Source: DASPJL01 sp035628645 | GTDB taxonomy: Bacteria; Bacteroidota; Bacteroidia; Cytophagales; Cyclobacteriaceae | Reading direction: 5' to 3' | Assembly: GCA_035628645.1 (NCBI GenBank) | Contig: DASPJL010000053.1 | Coordinates: forward strand, 1-21,556 | Length of the DNA stretch: 21,556 nt | In this document: positions 14,572 through 21,556 of the stretch, one piece after another | How positions within the stretch are numbered: the stretch's first letter is position 1 | Layout of the letters: each line of letters begins with the position of its first letter | Notes under the pieces: generated by a model | The model's input: only the letters and a program-made list of their open reading frames with translations | Told to the model about the DNA's origin: nothing | Database searches by the model: none | Translations under genes and position numbers: made by a program

Positions 14572-16392
14572 TTGATTATAAATTCTCAATCCGACAGGCT
14601 AACACTCTTTCAGGAAAGAAAAAAGAGGTTTGATGAGTTAAAATTAACCCTTCAAAAAAAGTACAATTTAATTTCCACATTCAGAATACTTTTTTTTATC
14701 GTTGGAATAATTGCAATTGTTTATTTTGCCAATGAGGGAAACACTTTAGTTTTTTTATTTCTACTCTTTATACTCCCTGTCTTATTCGGTTTTTTTATCA
14801 ATTTTCACAATAAATATAAATACAAATTCAACCAGGCTGCTTTTCTGTCCTCCATTAATGAAAAAGAAATACTAAGGTTGAAATTGGATCTTAATGCTTT
14901 TGATCCGGGAAGTGAATTTATAGATCCCAATCATCCTTACACTTCCGACCTTAATATCTTCGGGAAACATTCTTTGTTTCAGCTTATAAACAGGACAGTT
15001 ACCAGTAATGGAAGAATTGAACTGGCAAAAAGCCTGAAAACTCCTTTGAAAAATGTTCATGAAATAAAAGAAAAACAGGGGGCAATAAGGGAAACATCTG
15101 AAAAATTAGAATGGAGACAGGATTTTCAGGCAAGAGGAATGCATGAGGTTCAAAAGAAGAATTCACAAAAGTTTCTTATCTCCTGGATAAAAGAGCCACT
15201 AGGACTCAAAAACCTTAATTTATTAAGAACAATATGCATACTTTTTCCTCTCGCTTTTATTTTTAGCATTGTTGCCTTTTTTTTCCTGGGATCTTCTGGT
15301 TATTTTATTCTGTTATGCGCGGCAATTAATGGTTTCGTTTTATTAACCAATGATAAAGTTGTATCTCCTACAGTAGAAAAAATCGACGAAGCTGCCCATA
15401 TTTTAAGAACCTACGCTTCATTACTAGATTCAATAGAAAAAGAAGATTTTTCCAATCCCTTGCTTAGGCGATTAAAGGCAAAAATCGTTACCTCTCATGG
15501 AGTAGCATCAGTAGAAATAAAAAGACTTTCTTCAATTGTTGCCAATCTTGAAATAAGAAAAAATCCTTATTTCTTTATGACAGTGAACCTCATCACTCTT
15601 TGGGAACTGCAATGGATGCTGAAGTTGGAGAAATGGAAAAGGCAGGTAAAAGACGACATTGAAAACTGGTTGGAGGCTGTAAATAGTTTTGAAGCCATAG
15701 CAAGCTTTTCAGGATTTTCTTTTGCTTATCCCGAGATGATTTTTCCCGACATTCAGGATCAAAAATTTGTGATCGAAGGCCAATCTGTTAACCATCCATT
15801 AATCGTGGAGAAAAAAAGGATTGGGAACGGCATTTCTCTTAAAGGACTTGGGAAAACTCATGTAGTTACCGGATCAAACATGTCGGGTAAAAGCACTTAT
15901 ATGAGAACAATTGGAATTAATTCTGTGCTTGCTTTGATTGGCGCCCCGGTTCCGGCTTTTTCTTTCTCCATATCTCCAATGGAAGTTTTTACCTGCATGC
16001 ATATCCACGATTCCCTGGAGGAAGAGACTTCTTCCTTTTATGCCGAGCTCAAAAGGATTAAACAATTGATTATAAAGCTGGAAGAGCCAAAACCTGTCTT
16101 TTATTTGTTAGATGAACTATTAAAAGGAACAAATTCGGTAGATAGAAATCTGGGCGCTCAGGCAATCATCAGGCAACTTCATAAAAAAACAGCCTCTGGC
16201 TTAATTTCTACCCACGACCTTGACTTGGGAAAAATGGAAACGGAGCTTCCCGGAGATGTGAAGAACTATAGCTTTAACAGTTCCATAATTAACAATGAAA
16301 TTATTTTTGATTATAAGTTAAAAGAAGGGATTTGCCATAGCTTTAATGCAAGTAAGTTGATGGAAAAGATGGGGATAGAGATTGAAAAATAA
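14572..16392 (+). CDS. Membrane-anchored MutS-family ATPase
   Basis: A 606-residue protein with the MutS core and ATPase but no mismatch-recognition domain. Two membrane segments lie at about 37-53 and 58-77 and two more at about 217-240 and 243-259. The core starts with LNIFGKHSLFQLINRTVTSN near 127-146. The ATPase has Walker A GSNMSGKST at 434-442, HIHDSLEEETSSFYAELKRI near 477-496, Walker B FYLLDELLKGTNS at 510-522 and the switch STHD near 546. Such TM-containing MutS relatives are frequent in Bacteroidota, usually labelled 'mismatch repair protein MutS' although they lack the Phe-x-Glu domain needed for classical mismatch repair. Role unknown. The start is uncertain: the reading frame has no in-frame ATG before the core, so TTG at 14572 (or ATT just upstream) is taken; the true 5' end could differ by a few codons. 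Confidence 0.87.
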   Translation: MIINSQSDRLTLFQERKKRFDELKLTLQKKYNLISTFRILFFIVGIIAIVYFANEGNTLVFLFLLFILPVLFGFFINFHNKYKYKFNQAAFLSSINEKEILRLKLDLNAFDPGSEFIDPNHPYTSDLNIFGKHSLFQLINRTVTSNGRIELAKSLKTPLKNVHEIKEKQGAIRETSEKLEWRQDFQARGMHEVQKKNSQKFLISWIKEPLGLKNLNLLRTICILFPLAFIFSIVAFFFLGSSGYFILLCAAINGFVLLTNDKVVSPTVEKIDEAAHILRTYASLLDSIEKEDFSNPLLRRLKAKIVTSHGVASVEIKRLSSIVANLEIRKNPYFFMTVNLITLWELQWMLKLEKWKRQVKDDIENWLEAVNSFEAIASFSGFSFAYPEMIFPDIQDQKFVIEGQSVNHPLIVEKKRIGNGISLKGLGKTHVVTGSNMSGKSTYMRTIGINSVLALIGAPVPAFSFSISPMEVFTCMHIHDSLEEETSSFYAELKRIKQLIIKLEEPKPVFYLLDELLKGTNSVDRNLGAQAIIRQLHKKTASGLISTHDLDLGKMETELPGDVKNYSFNSSIINNEIIFDYKLKEGICHSFNASKLMEKMGIEIEK

Positions 16393-16468
16393 TTTTAAAT
16401 GCTGAATTTTAAACATTGAATGAATAGCCCGATTTGTCAAAACAGAATACTTTAAACCTATAAAGAAT

Positions 16469-17608
16469 ATGAAGCCATTTTATCAAAATTTTAAACTGGG
16501 TGTACTTGGAGGGGGACAATTAGGAAGAATGCTTATTCAGTCTGCCATAGATTTAAATATGCAGATAAGCGTTCTGGATCCTGACAAAGATGCTCCCTGT
16601 AAATACCTTGCAGACGAATTTGTTGTTGGAGAAGTTACGGATTTTGATACGGTTTATAGATTCGGAAAAGGGAAAGATCTGATTACCATAGAAATTGAAA
16701 ACGTTAATACTGAAGCATTACAAAAACTTGAAGAAGAAGGTGTAAATGTTTATCCTCAACCAAGACAAATTAAATTAATTCAGGATAAAAGGGTTCAGAA
16801 GCAGTTTTATAAGGAAAATGGAATACCAACTTCAGAATTTGTCTTAATAGAGAACCAGGAAGATCTTTTTAAACATATCGACTTTTTGCCTGCTGTCCAG
16901 AAATTAGGTAGGGCAGGATACGATGGTAGAGGGGTTCAGAAAATCGAAAAAATTGAAGATATAAGCAAAGGCTTTGATGCACCCAGTGTTTTAGAGAAAT
17001 TAATTGATTTTGAAAAAGAAATTTCAGTTATCGTTGCCAGGAACGTCTCGGGACAAATTGCAACCTATCCTGTTACCGAGCTTGTTTTCCATCCTACCCA
17101 GAACCTTGTTGAATTTCTTTTCAGTCCTGCCGATATTAGTTACGAAGTCGGAAAGGAAGCGAAGCGCATAGCCATTAATATTATTGAAAAATTGGGTATT
17201 GTCGGTTTATTGGCAGTAGAAATGTTTGTGACTAAAGATGGAAAGATCGTGGTAAATGAAATCGCTCCACGAACTCACAATAGTGGTCATCAAACCATAG
17301 AAGCCAATTTTACCTCTCAGTTTCAGCAGCATTTACGGGCGATCTTAAATCTTCCATTAGGAGCTACCACCATTAAGATGCCTTCCGCGATGGTGAATTT
17401 ATTGGGAGAAAGTGGATATACAGGATTGGCACGCTATCAAGGCATAGAACAAGTAATGAAAACAGAAGGTGTTTATATACATCTTTACGGAAAACAAATG
17501 ACCAAACCCTTCCGAAAAATGGGACATGTAACGATTTTGGACCATGATGTAGAAAAACTTAAACTCAAAGCTAAATTTGTTAAAGACAACCTTAAAGTAA
17601 TCGCATGA
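16469..17608 (+). CDS. purK: 5-(carboxyamino)imidazole ribonucleotide synthase
   Basis: A 379-residue ATP-grasp enzyme that converts AIR, bicarbonate and ATP to N5-carboxy-AIR in purine synthesis. The N-terminal nucleotide domain has LGVLGGGQLGRMLIQSA at about 10-26. The ATP-grasp part has VQKLGRAGYDGRGVQKI at about 148-164, and the metal-binding segment is VNEIAPRTHNSGHQTIEA near 267-284. The length is typical. The purE start overlaps its stop by 4 nt (ATGA), so the two enzymes of this step are translationally coupled. The 76-bp gap upstream separates it from the MutS-like gene, so co-transcription with that gene is possible but not shown. Confidence 0.97.
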   Translation: MKPFYQNFKLGVLGGGQLGRMLIQSAIDLNMQISVLDPDKDAPCKYLADEFVVGEVTDFDTVYRFGKGKDLITIEIENVNTEALQKLEEEGVNVYPQPRQIKLIQDKRVQKQFYKENGIPTSEFVLIENQEDLFKHIDFLPAVQKLGRAGYDGRGVQKIEKIEDISKGFDAPSVLEKLIDFEKEISVIVARNVSGQIATYPVTELVFHPTQNLVEFLFSPADISYEVGKEAKRIAINIIEKLGIVGLLAVEMFVTKDGKIVVNEIAPRTHNSGHQTIEANFTSQFQQHLRAILNLPLGATTIKMPSAMVNLLGESGYTGLARYQGIEQVMKTEGVYIHLYGKQMTKPFRKMGHVTILDHDVEKLKLKAKFVKDNLKVIA

Positions 17609-18105
17609 CAAAGCCAAAAATCGGAATCATAATGGGGAGCAAGTCGGATCTTCCGGTAATGCAGGAAGCTGCAAATGCCCTGAAAGAGTTAGGCGTAGAC
17701 TATGAAATCACTGTCGTATCCGCCCACAGAACTCCCGAGAGAATGTTTGAATATGCAAAACAAGCCCATTCAAGAGGATTAAAAGCCATTATAGCCGGAG
17801 CGGGCGGAGCAGCACATTTACCTGGAATGGTTGCTTCAATCACGCCTTTACCGGTAATCGGTGTACCCGTTAAATCGTCAAATTCCATTGATGGCTGGGA
17901 TTCAATTTTATCTATCTTACAAATGCCGGGTGGAGTACCAGTAGCAACAGTTGCGCTAAACGGAGCAAAAAATGCAGGAATACTGGCCGCACAAATCGTT
18001 GGTGCCTTTGATACTGCTGTTCTTCAGAATATAATTGATTATAAAAATGCCCTTAAAACCAAGGTTGAAGCGGATGCGAAAGCGCTGGAATCAGGGAACA
18101 ATTAA
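17605..18105 (+). CDS. purE: 5-(carboxyamino)imidazole ribonucleotide mutase
   Basis: A 166-residue class I PurE, which moves the carboxyl group of N5-CAIR to carbon 4 to give CAIR. The active-site motifs are intact: IIMGSKSDLPVM at about 8-19, VVSAHRTPERMFEYA at about 37-51 with the catalytic histidine, and AGAGGAAHLPGMVA near 64-77, then GVPVKSSNSIDGWDSLLS-like and QMPGGVPVATVAL. It is coupled to purK by a 4-nt overlap, as expected for a pathway that uses the unstable intermediate N5-CAIR. The presence of purK rules out the class II, direct-carboxylation variety of PurE. Confidence 0.97.
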   Translation: MTKPKIGIIMGSKSDLPVMQEAANALKELGVDYEITVVSAHRTPERMFEYAKQAHSRGLKAIIAGAGGAAHLPGMVASITPLPVIGVPVKSSNSIDGWDSILSILQMPGGVPVATVALNGAKNAGILAAQIVGAFDTAVLQNIIDYKNALKTKVEADAKALESGNN

Positions 18106-18166
18106 ATAGGATAAATAGGAAGGGTACATTATTGCCTTTGATTTGAGTATGATTTTCGTAAAAAAT

Positions 18167-18201
18167 TGGTACTTATAATCTTAAAAATGTTTTAAGTACC
18201 A
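18167..18201. repeat. 9-bp inverted repeat downstream of purE
   Basis: TGGTACTTA (18167-18175) and TAAGTACCA (18193-18201) are perfect inverted copies with a 17-nt A/T-rich loop. It lies 62 bp after purE, next to the terminator hairpin and on the 3' side of the transposase-like gene. It could be a plus-strand hairpin aiding purE termination or a REP-like palindrome. Confidence 0.5.
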
Positions 18202-18202
18202 T

Positions 18203-18231
18203 AAAAAAAGCCTCTTTTTCTCAAGAGGCTT
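18203..18231 (-). terminator. Intrinsic terminator of the transposase-like gene
   Basis: AAGCCTCTT (18208-18216) and AAGAGGCTT (18223-18231) make a perfect 9-bp stem with a 6-nt loop. On the minus strand it is followed by a run of Ts (plus-strand A run 18203-18209), 68 nt after the stop of the minus-strand gene. On the plus strand no T tract follows, so it serves the minus strand mainly. Confidence 0.8.
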
Positions 18232-18298
18232 AACATTAACATAGGTTCAAGTTAATATTTTAATATTGATGCAAGTTTAGTTAGAATTTTAAAAATTA

Positions 18299-18829
18299 CT
18301 AAACTGCTTGTTTGTTAAAATAGTATTGTTCCACAAGATTCTCCTTTACACTGCTGTAAAAATAATCTTCGGGGTTATTCACAATTCCCTCTTCAACAGG
18401 TCTTTGATAAAGTGTTGACAGTTCTTCATCGAATTCTATAGTGTCATTTAGTGGTTTTAAAAAATATTCGAGGGTCCATATTTTATTTGCTCCGCCTTCA
18501 CTGTTTTCTTTATTGATAAAATTCACCAAAAACAGCAGCCATCTTTTTTCAGTAATTCCATCGCCTTCTAAAAGATCCATCACTTTTTGAGAAACCTCTT
18601 TTTTGAATTTCTCACAAAACATGGTTAACTGCCTTTGATCTTCGGCAGATAGTATTAGTGAAATATGGTCCGACATAAGGAGATACCCATAAACAGAGAC
18701 ACCGAAGTCTTTTTTAAGATTAATTAAAGAGTCAATTACTAACTCTTTAAAACTCTTTTTAACAAACACATCCAGATTATTGATGGTATTAAATCTGACA
18801 GAATAAGTAAAGGGTTTAATTTCTTCCAT
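18299..18829 (-). CDS. REP-associated tyrosine transposase (Y1_Tnp / HUH) homologue, catalytic residues lost
   Basis: From the ATG at 18829 this is a 176-residue protein, the usual size for the RAYT branch of the Y1 transposase family. The reading frame stays open to 19123, but that extension runs over the start of the divergent GNAT-like gene, and family similarity begins only at the internal Met. Matching features in order: PFTYSVRFNTINNLDVF (position of the first strand), YGYLLMSDHISLIL at 47-60, FKKEVSQKVMDLLE, a Trp in KIWTLEYF at 116-123, and LSTLYQRPVEEGIVNNPEDY at 137-156. Active members have HxH in the strand (…SxHxH…) and YIHxNPV for the nucleophile; here the second histidine is Ser57 and the tyrosine position is Thr, with NNP changed to QRP. 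It is therefore probably inactive as a transposase, though the frame is intact and a terminator follows. Confidence 0.72.
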   Translation of the reverse strand: MEEIKPFTYSVRFNTINNLDVFVKKSFKELVIDSLINLKKDFGVSVYGYLLMSDHISLILSAEDQRQLTMFCEKFKKEVSQKVMDLLEGDGITEKRWLLFLVNFINKENSEGGANKIWTLEYFLKPLNDTIEFDEELSTLYQRPVEEGIVNNPEDYFYSSVKENLVEQYYFNKQAV

Positions 18830-19013
18830 GGAAGCTAAAGTTAAAGTAAAGTATGAAACGGTTGGGCTATTATTTAGGTTTACTCTATTCTGAGGAGAAT
18901 CGGCTTTTTCAACAAGTTGGTTGCTTTTTAAATGTGTAAGCTTTCTAAAAACAGGAGAATTTTTTAAATAATCTAATAAACAGCTAACTTCACGCCTTAA
19001 TTTTCTGAATAGA

Positions 19014-20174
19014 ATGCAGGTAATTGAAGTTAGTACTGCCGCCCATAGAAAAGAATTTATTTTACTTCCCGTTCGATTATATAAAAACGAAAAGAATTGG
19101 ATCAGGCCGCTTGATAAGGACATTGAGGAGGTTTTTGATCCTAAAAAAAATAAATATTTCAGACATGGAGAATGTATCCGTTGGATTTTGAGGGATGCTT
19201 CAGGAAAAACGATTGGCAGGGTATCGGCTTTTATAGACAGAAAAACTTCAAAATCACATGATCAACCTACCGGGGGGATGGGATTTTTTGAATGTATTGA
19301 TGATAGAAATGCTGCTTTTCTTTTATTTAATACCTGTAAAAACTGGCTTCAGGAAAGAGGAATAGAGGCGATGGACGGCCCTGTTAATTTTGGTGACAGA
19401 GATAAATGGTGGGGACTTTTAGTAGATGGATATACAGAGCCTAATTATTGTATGCCATGGACTTTCCCTTATTATATTAAATTCTTTGAAGAGTATGGGT
19501 TCAAAGAATATTTCAAACAATATACTTATCACAGAAAAGTCGAAGATCCTTTGTCAACCGCGATTGCTGAAAAGGCAGAAAGGATAGCAAAAAATCCAGC
19601 TTATAGCTTTAAGCATATTGAGAAAAAGCATTTGGAAAAATACGCCGAGGATTTCAGGATAATCTATAATAAGGCGTGGATAAAACATAGCGGGGTAAAA
19701 GAAATGCCAAAAGCTCAGGCAATGAGTTTGATGAAGAAGCTAAAACCTGTCCTTGATGAAGAAATCCTTTGGTTTGCTTATTATGAGGAAGAGCCTGTGG
19801 GTTTTTTTATAATGCTTCCAGAATTAAACCAGTTATTTAAACACCTCAATGGAAAGTTTCATCTATTGGCCAAGCTGAAGTTTTTATATCTGAAATGGAA
19901 GGGCGTTTGTAAGAAAATGTTTGGGGTTGTGTTCGGAATTGTACCCGAACATCAGGGAAAAGGGTTAGAAGGTGCAATTGTTATTGCTGCTGCGAAAGTA
20001 GTGCAACCCAAAGCCAAATACACGGATTTTGAGATGAACTGGATAGGAGATTTCAATCCAAAAATGATGCACCTTGCAGAAACTGTAGGGGGAAAAATAT
20101 ACAAGACGCATATTACTTATAGAAAGCTTTTTGATGAAACAAAACCTTTTAAAAGAGCACCGATAATTCAATGA
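19014..20174 (+). CDS. GNAT-like N-acetyltransferase family protein
   Basis: A 386-residue protein of a family widespread in Bacteroidota. The N-terminal part reads EFILLPVRLYKNEKNWIRPL then FDPKKNKYFRHGECIRWIL and TIGRVSAFIDRKT, followed by MDGPVNFGDRDKWWGLLVDG and PYYIKFFEEYGFKE. The C-terminal part has VPEHQGKGLEGAIVI near 308-322, matching the acetyl-CoA pyrophosphate-binding motif (Q/R-x-x-G-x-G/A) of the GNAT superfamily, and EMNWIGDFNPKMMHLAETVG after it. The two halves suggest a tandem GNAT-like fold, with the second half the likelier acetyl-CoA site. Substrate unknown. The ATG at 19014 agrees with the family's usual start (xVIEVxxxxxRKEFI). It lies 91 bp upstream of thrB, but no functional link to threonine synthesis is evident. 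Confidence 0.8.
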   Translation: MQVIEVSTAAHRKEFILLPVRLYKNEKNWIRPLDKDIEEVFDPKKNKYFRHGECIRWILRDASGKTIGRVSAFIDRKTSKSHDQPTGGMGFFECIDDRNAAFLLFNTCKNWLQERGIEAMDGPVNFGDRDKWWGLLVDGYTEPNYCMPWTFPYYIKFFEEYGFKEYFKQYTYHRKVEDPLSTAIAEKAERIAKNPAYSFKHIEKKHLEKYAEDFRIIYNKAWIKHSGVKEMPKAQAMSLMKKLKPVLDEEILWFAYYEEEPVGFFIMLPELNQLFKHLNGKFHLLAKLKFLYLKWKGVCKKMFGVVFGIVPEHQGKGLEGAIVIAAAKVVQPKAKYTDFEMNWIGDFNPKMMHLAETVGGKIYKTHITYRKLFDETKPFKRAPIIQ

Positions 20175-20181
20175 GTGAATT

Positions 20182-20235
20182 AGTATTGAGAGGGTTGGCG
20201 AATGAGAAATTTTCCTTTTCTAAAGACTCAATACT
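20182..20235. repeat. 9-bp inverted repeat in the GNAT-thrB gap
   Basis: AGTATTGAG (20182-20190) and CTCAATACT (20227-20235) are perfect inverted copies 36 nt apart. Both arms are words of the dispersed ACTCAATACT element, so this looks like two copies in opposite orientation and not a hairpin built for termination. Confidence 0.7.
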
Positions 20236-20245
20236 CACGACTAAA
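20226..20245 (+). repeat. Dispersed 20-bp intergenic element, copy 2
   Basis: ACTCAATACTCACGACTAAA lies 20 bp before the thrB start and agrees at 17 of 20 positions with the element before recJ (10358-10377), the three differences falling together in the middle. Confidence 0.7.
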
Positions 20246-20265
20246 GATATGACTAAGCAATATAA

Positions 20266-21195
20266 ATGGAATCAATAAAGATTTTTGCTCCGGCAACCGT
20301 AGCAAATGTGGCATGTGGATTTGATGTGTTAGGATTCGCGGTAAATAACCCGGGAGATGAAGTTATTTTAAAACTTTCTAATGTTCCTAAAGTACGAATT
20401 ACCCAAATCACCGGAGATGAAGGAAGACTTCCTCAAATTGCAGAAAAAAACACTGCAGGGATAAGTATTATCAAATACCTTGAACACATAGGTTCTGCGC
20501 AAGGAGTAGAAATTATTTTACATAAAAAAATGCCTTTGGGAAGCGGTTTAGGATCCAGTGCAGCTAGTTCTGTAGCTGGTGTTTATGGCATTAATGAATT
20601 ATTAGGACGACCCTTAGATCCTCAGAAATTGTTGCCGTTTGCCATGGAAGGGGAAAGAATCGCCTGTGGTTCGGCCCATGCTGACAATGTTGCTCCGGCA
20701 TTATTTGGCGGTTTTGTTCTGATTCGAAGTTACAATCCATTGGATGTAGTGAAACTTCCAACGCCTAAAGACCTTTTTGCCACCATTATTCATCCCCAGA
20801 TTGAAGTTCAGACAAAGGACGCAAGGGAAATTTTAAAGAAAGAACTATTGTTAAAAGATGCAGTGATCCAATGGGGAAATGTAGCTGGGCTGGTGACAGG
20901 ACTATTTACCTCAGATTACAAACTCATCGGAAGATCTTTGCAGGATGTTATCATCGAACCCGTCCGTTCCATTTTAATTCCTGGATATCAAAGAGTAAAA
21001 AATGCGGCTTTGGAAGCGGGCGCTCTGGGTTGTAGTATTTCAGGATCAGGGCCTTCAATTTTTGCCCTTAGCAAAGGAGAAGAAATAGCTGGAAAAGTAG
21101 CAAGAGCTATGCAGGAAGCTTTTGATGAAATACAAATAGAAAGTGAAGCTTACGTTTCTGAAATAAATCAAGCAGGTCCCTTAATATTGAATTGA
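20266..21195 (+). CDS. thrB: Homoserine kinase
   Basis: A 309-residue GHMP kinase that phosphorylates homoserine to O-phosphohomoserine, the substrate of threonine synthase. The N-terminal substrate-binding motif APATVANVACGFDVLGFAV is at about 9-27, the GHMP ATP loop PLGSGLGSSAASSVAGV at about 90-106, and the C-terminal motif GALGCSISGSGPSIFALS near 253-270. The length is normal. The stop TGA overlaps the thrC ATG by one base (TGATG), so the two are coupled. thrA, which often precedes thrB in Bacteroidota, is not upstream; a GNAT-like gene occupies that place. Confidence 0.97.
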   Translation: MESIKIFAPATVANVACGFDVLGFAVNNPGDEVILKLSNVPKVRITQITGDEGRLPQIAEKNTAGISIIKYLEHIGSAQGVEIILHKKMPLGSGLGSSAASSVAGVYGINELLGRPLDPQKLLPFAMEGERIACGSAHADNVAPALFGGFVLIRSYNPLDVVKLPTPKDLFATIIHPQIEVQTKDAREILKKELLLKDAVIQWGNVAGLVTGLFTSDYKLIGRSLQDVIIEPVRSILIPGYQRVKNAALEAGALGCSISGSGPSIFALSKGEEIAGKVARAMQEAFDEIQIESEAYVSEINQAGPLILN

Positions 21196-21556
21196 TGGAA
21201 TTATACAGTACAAAACATATTTCGCCAAATGTTGGGCTGGAAGAAGCTTTATTCCGCGGGTTGCCTCCAGATAACGGACTTTATGTACCCATAACAATAC
21301 CTACTTTACCAAAGGCTTTTTTTGAAAATATTGAACTTTTATCTTTCCCTGAAATTGCTTTTGAAGTAACTAAAGCCCTTTTAGGAGATGCTTTGGAAGA
21401 AGGAGAAATAAAAAAGATTACTTCAGAAGCAATAAATTTTGATGCGCCTATGGTTAAGGTTGAAGAGAACCTCTATTCTCTTGAATTGTTTCATGGACCG
21501 TCATTGGCTTTTAAGGATTTTGGCGCTCGTTTTATGGCGAGGCTTATGTCTTTCTA
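21195..21556 (+). CDS. thrC: Threonine synthase, N-terminal part (runs off the window)
   Basis: 120 complete codons are present from the ATG at 21195. The opening MELYSTKHISPNVGLEEALF and RGLPPDNGLYVP match the N-terminal domain of threonine synthase, a pyridoxal phosphate enzyme that converts O-phosphohomoserine to threonine. The PLP-binding lysine is visible in LELFHGPSLAFKDFGARFMA, residues about 98-117. The C-terminal catalytic remainder is beyond the window edge. The gene overlaps thrB by one base and the two form a thrBC unit. Confidence 0.96.
   Translation, partial: MELYSTKHISPNVGLEEALFRGLPPDNGLYVPITIPTLPKAFFENIELLSFPEIAFEVTKALLGDALEEGEIKKITSEAINFDAPMVKVEENLYSLELFHGPSLAFKDFGARFMARLMSF

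Noticed and set aside
14572..16392. Membrane MutS considered as part of a defence system
   Set aside because: The neighbours are housekeeping genes and no nuclease, sensor or other defence partner is present.
18203..18231. Hairpin considered as a REP element
   Set aside because: Stem plus T run on the minus strand fits an ordinary intrinsic terminator of the adjacent gene.
18830..19123. 98-codon N-terminal extension of the transposase-like frame with a hydrophobic stretch
   Set aside because: It overlaps the start of the divergent GNAT-like gene on the other strand, and family similarity begins only at the Met encoded at 18829.

Overview
The window is ordinary chromosomal DNA of a member of the Bacteroidota, most likely Cytophagales. 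The evidence is AT-rich intergenic DNA, genes without purine-rich ribosome binding sites, Bacteroidota-type promoter words (TTTG / TAnnTTTG), and proteins typical of the group: a HAMP-GAF-PAS sensor with an EEMRQNMEELQATQEEM coiled coil, bacterial GH3, membrane-anchored MutS homologue, lipoprotein methyltransferase and a recJ-lptB-GH3 run. Every gene was identified by reading its protein by eye; no database search was possible.

Layout. 1-1723 (minus): a tight lemA-TPM-TPM cluster, the last TPM/YgcG-like gene running off the left edge. 1837-2907 (minus): prfA, release factor 1. 3112-6179 (plus): a secreted YfiR-like protein, a two-TM HAMP-GAF-PAS sensor without catalytic output, and a translationally coupled lipoprotein; this may be one signalling module. 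6180-6614: intergenic DNA with an 11-bp tandem repeat and a terminator. 6615-7859 (minus): a predicted lipoprotein SAM-dependent methyltransferase and a membrane-tethered SRPBCC protein. 8334-10292 (plus): an OPT-family transporter. 10394-18105 (plus): recJ, lptB, GH3-family protein, membrane MutS homologue, then overlapping purK-purE. 18299-18829 (minus): a REP-associated tyrosine transposase (Y1_Tnp) homologue that has lost its catalytic signature residues. 19014-21556 (plus): a GNAT-like protein, thrB and the start of thrC.

Most genes are housekeeping: translation termination, DNA repair, LPS transport, purine and threonine synthesis. The less ordinary parts are the YfiR-like/sensor/lipoprotein module, the lipoprotein methyltransferase, the degenerate transposase-like gene, the membrane MutS, and a set of short word-like repeats (7, 11 and 14 bp units, plus a 20-bp element dispersed in both orientations) in the intergenic gaps. 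I see no CRISPR array, tRNA, rRNA, prophage, intact insertion sequence or recognisable defence system.
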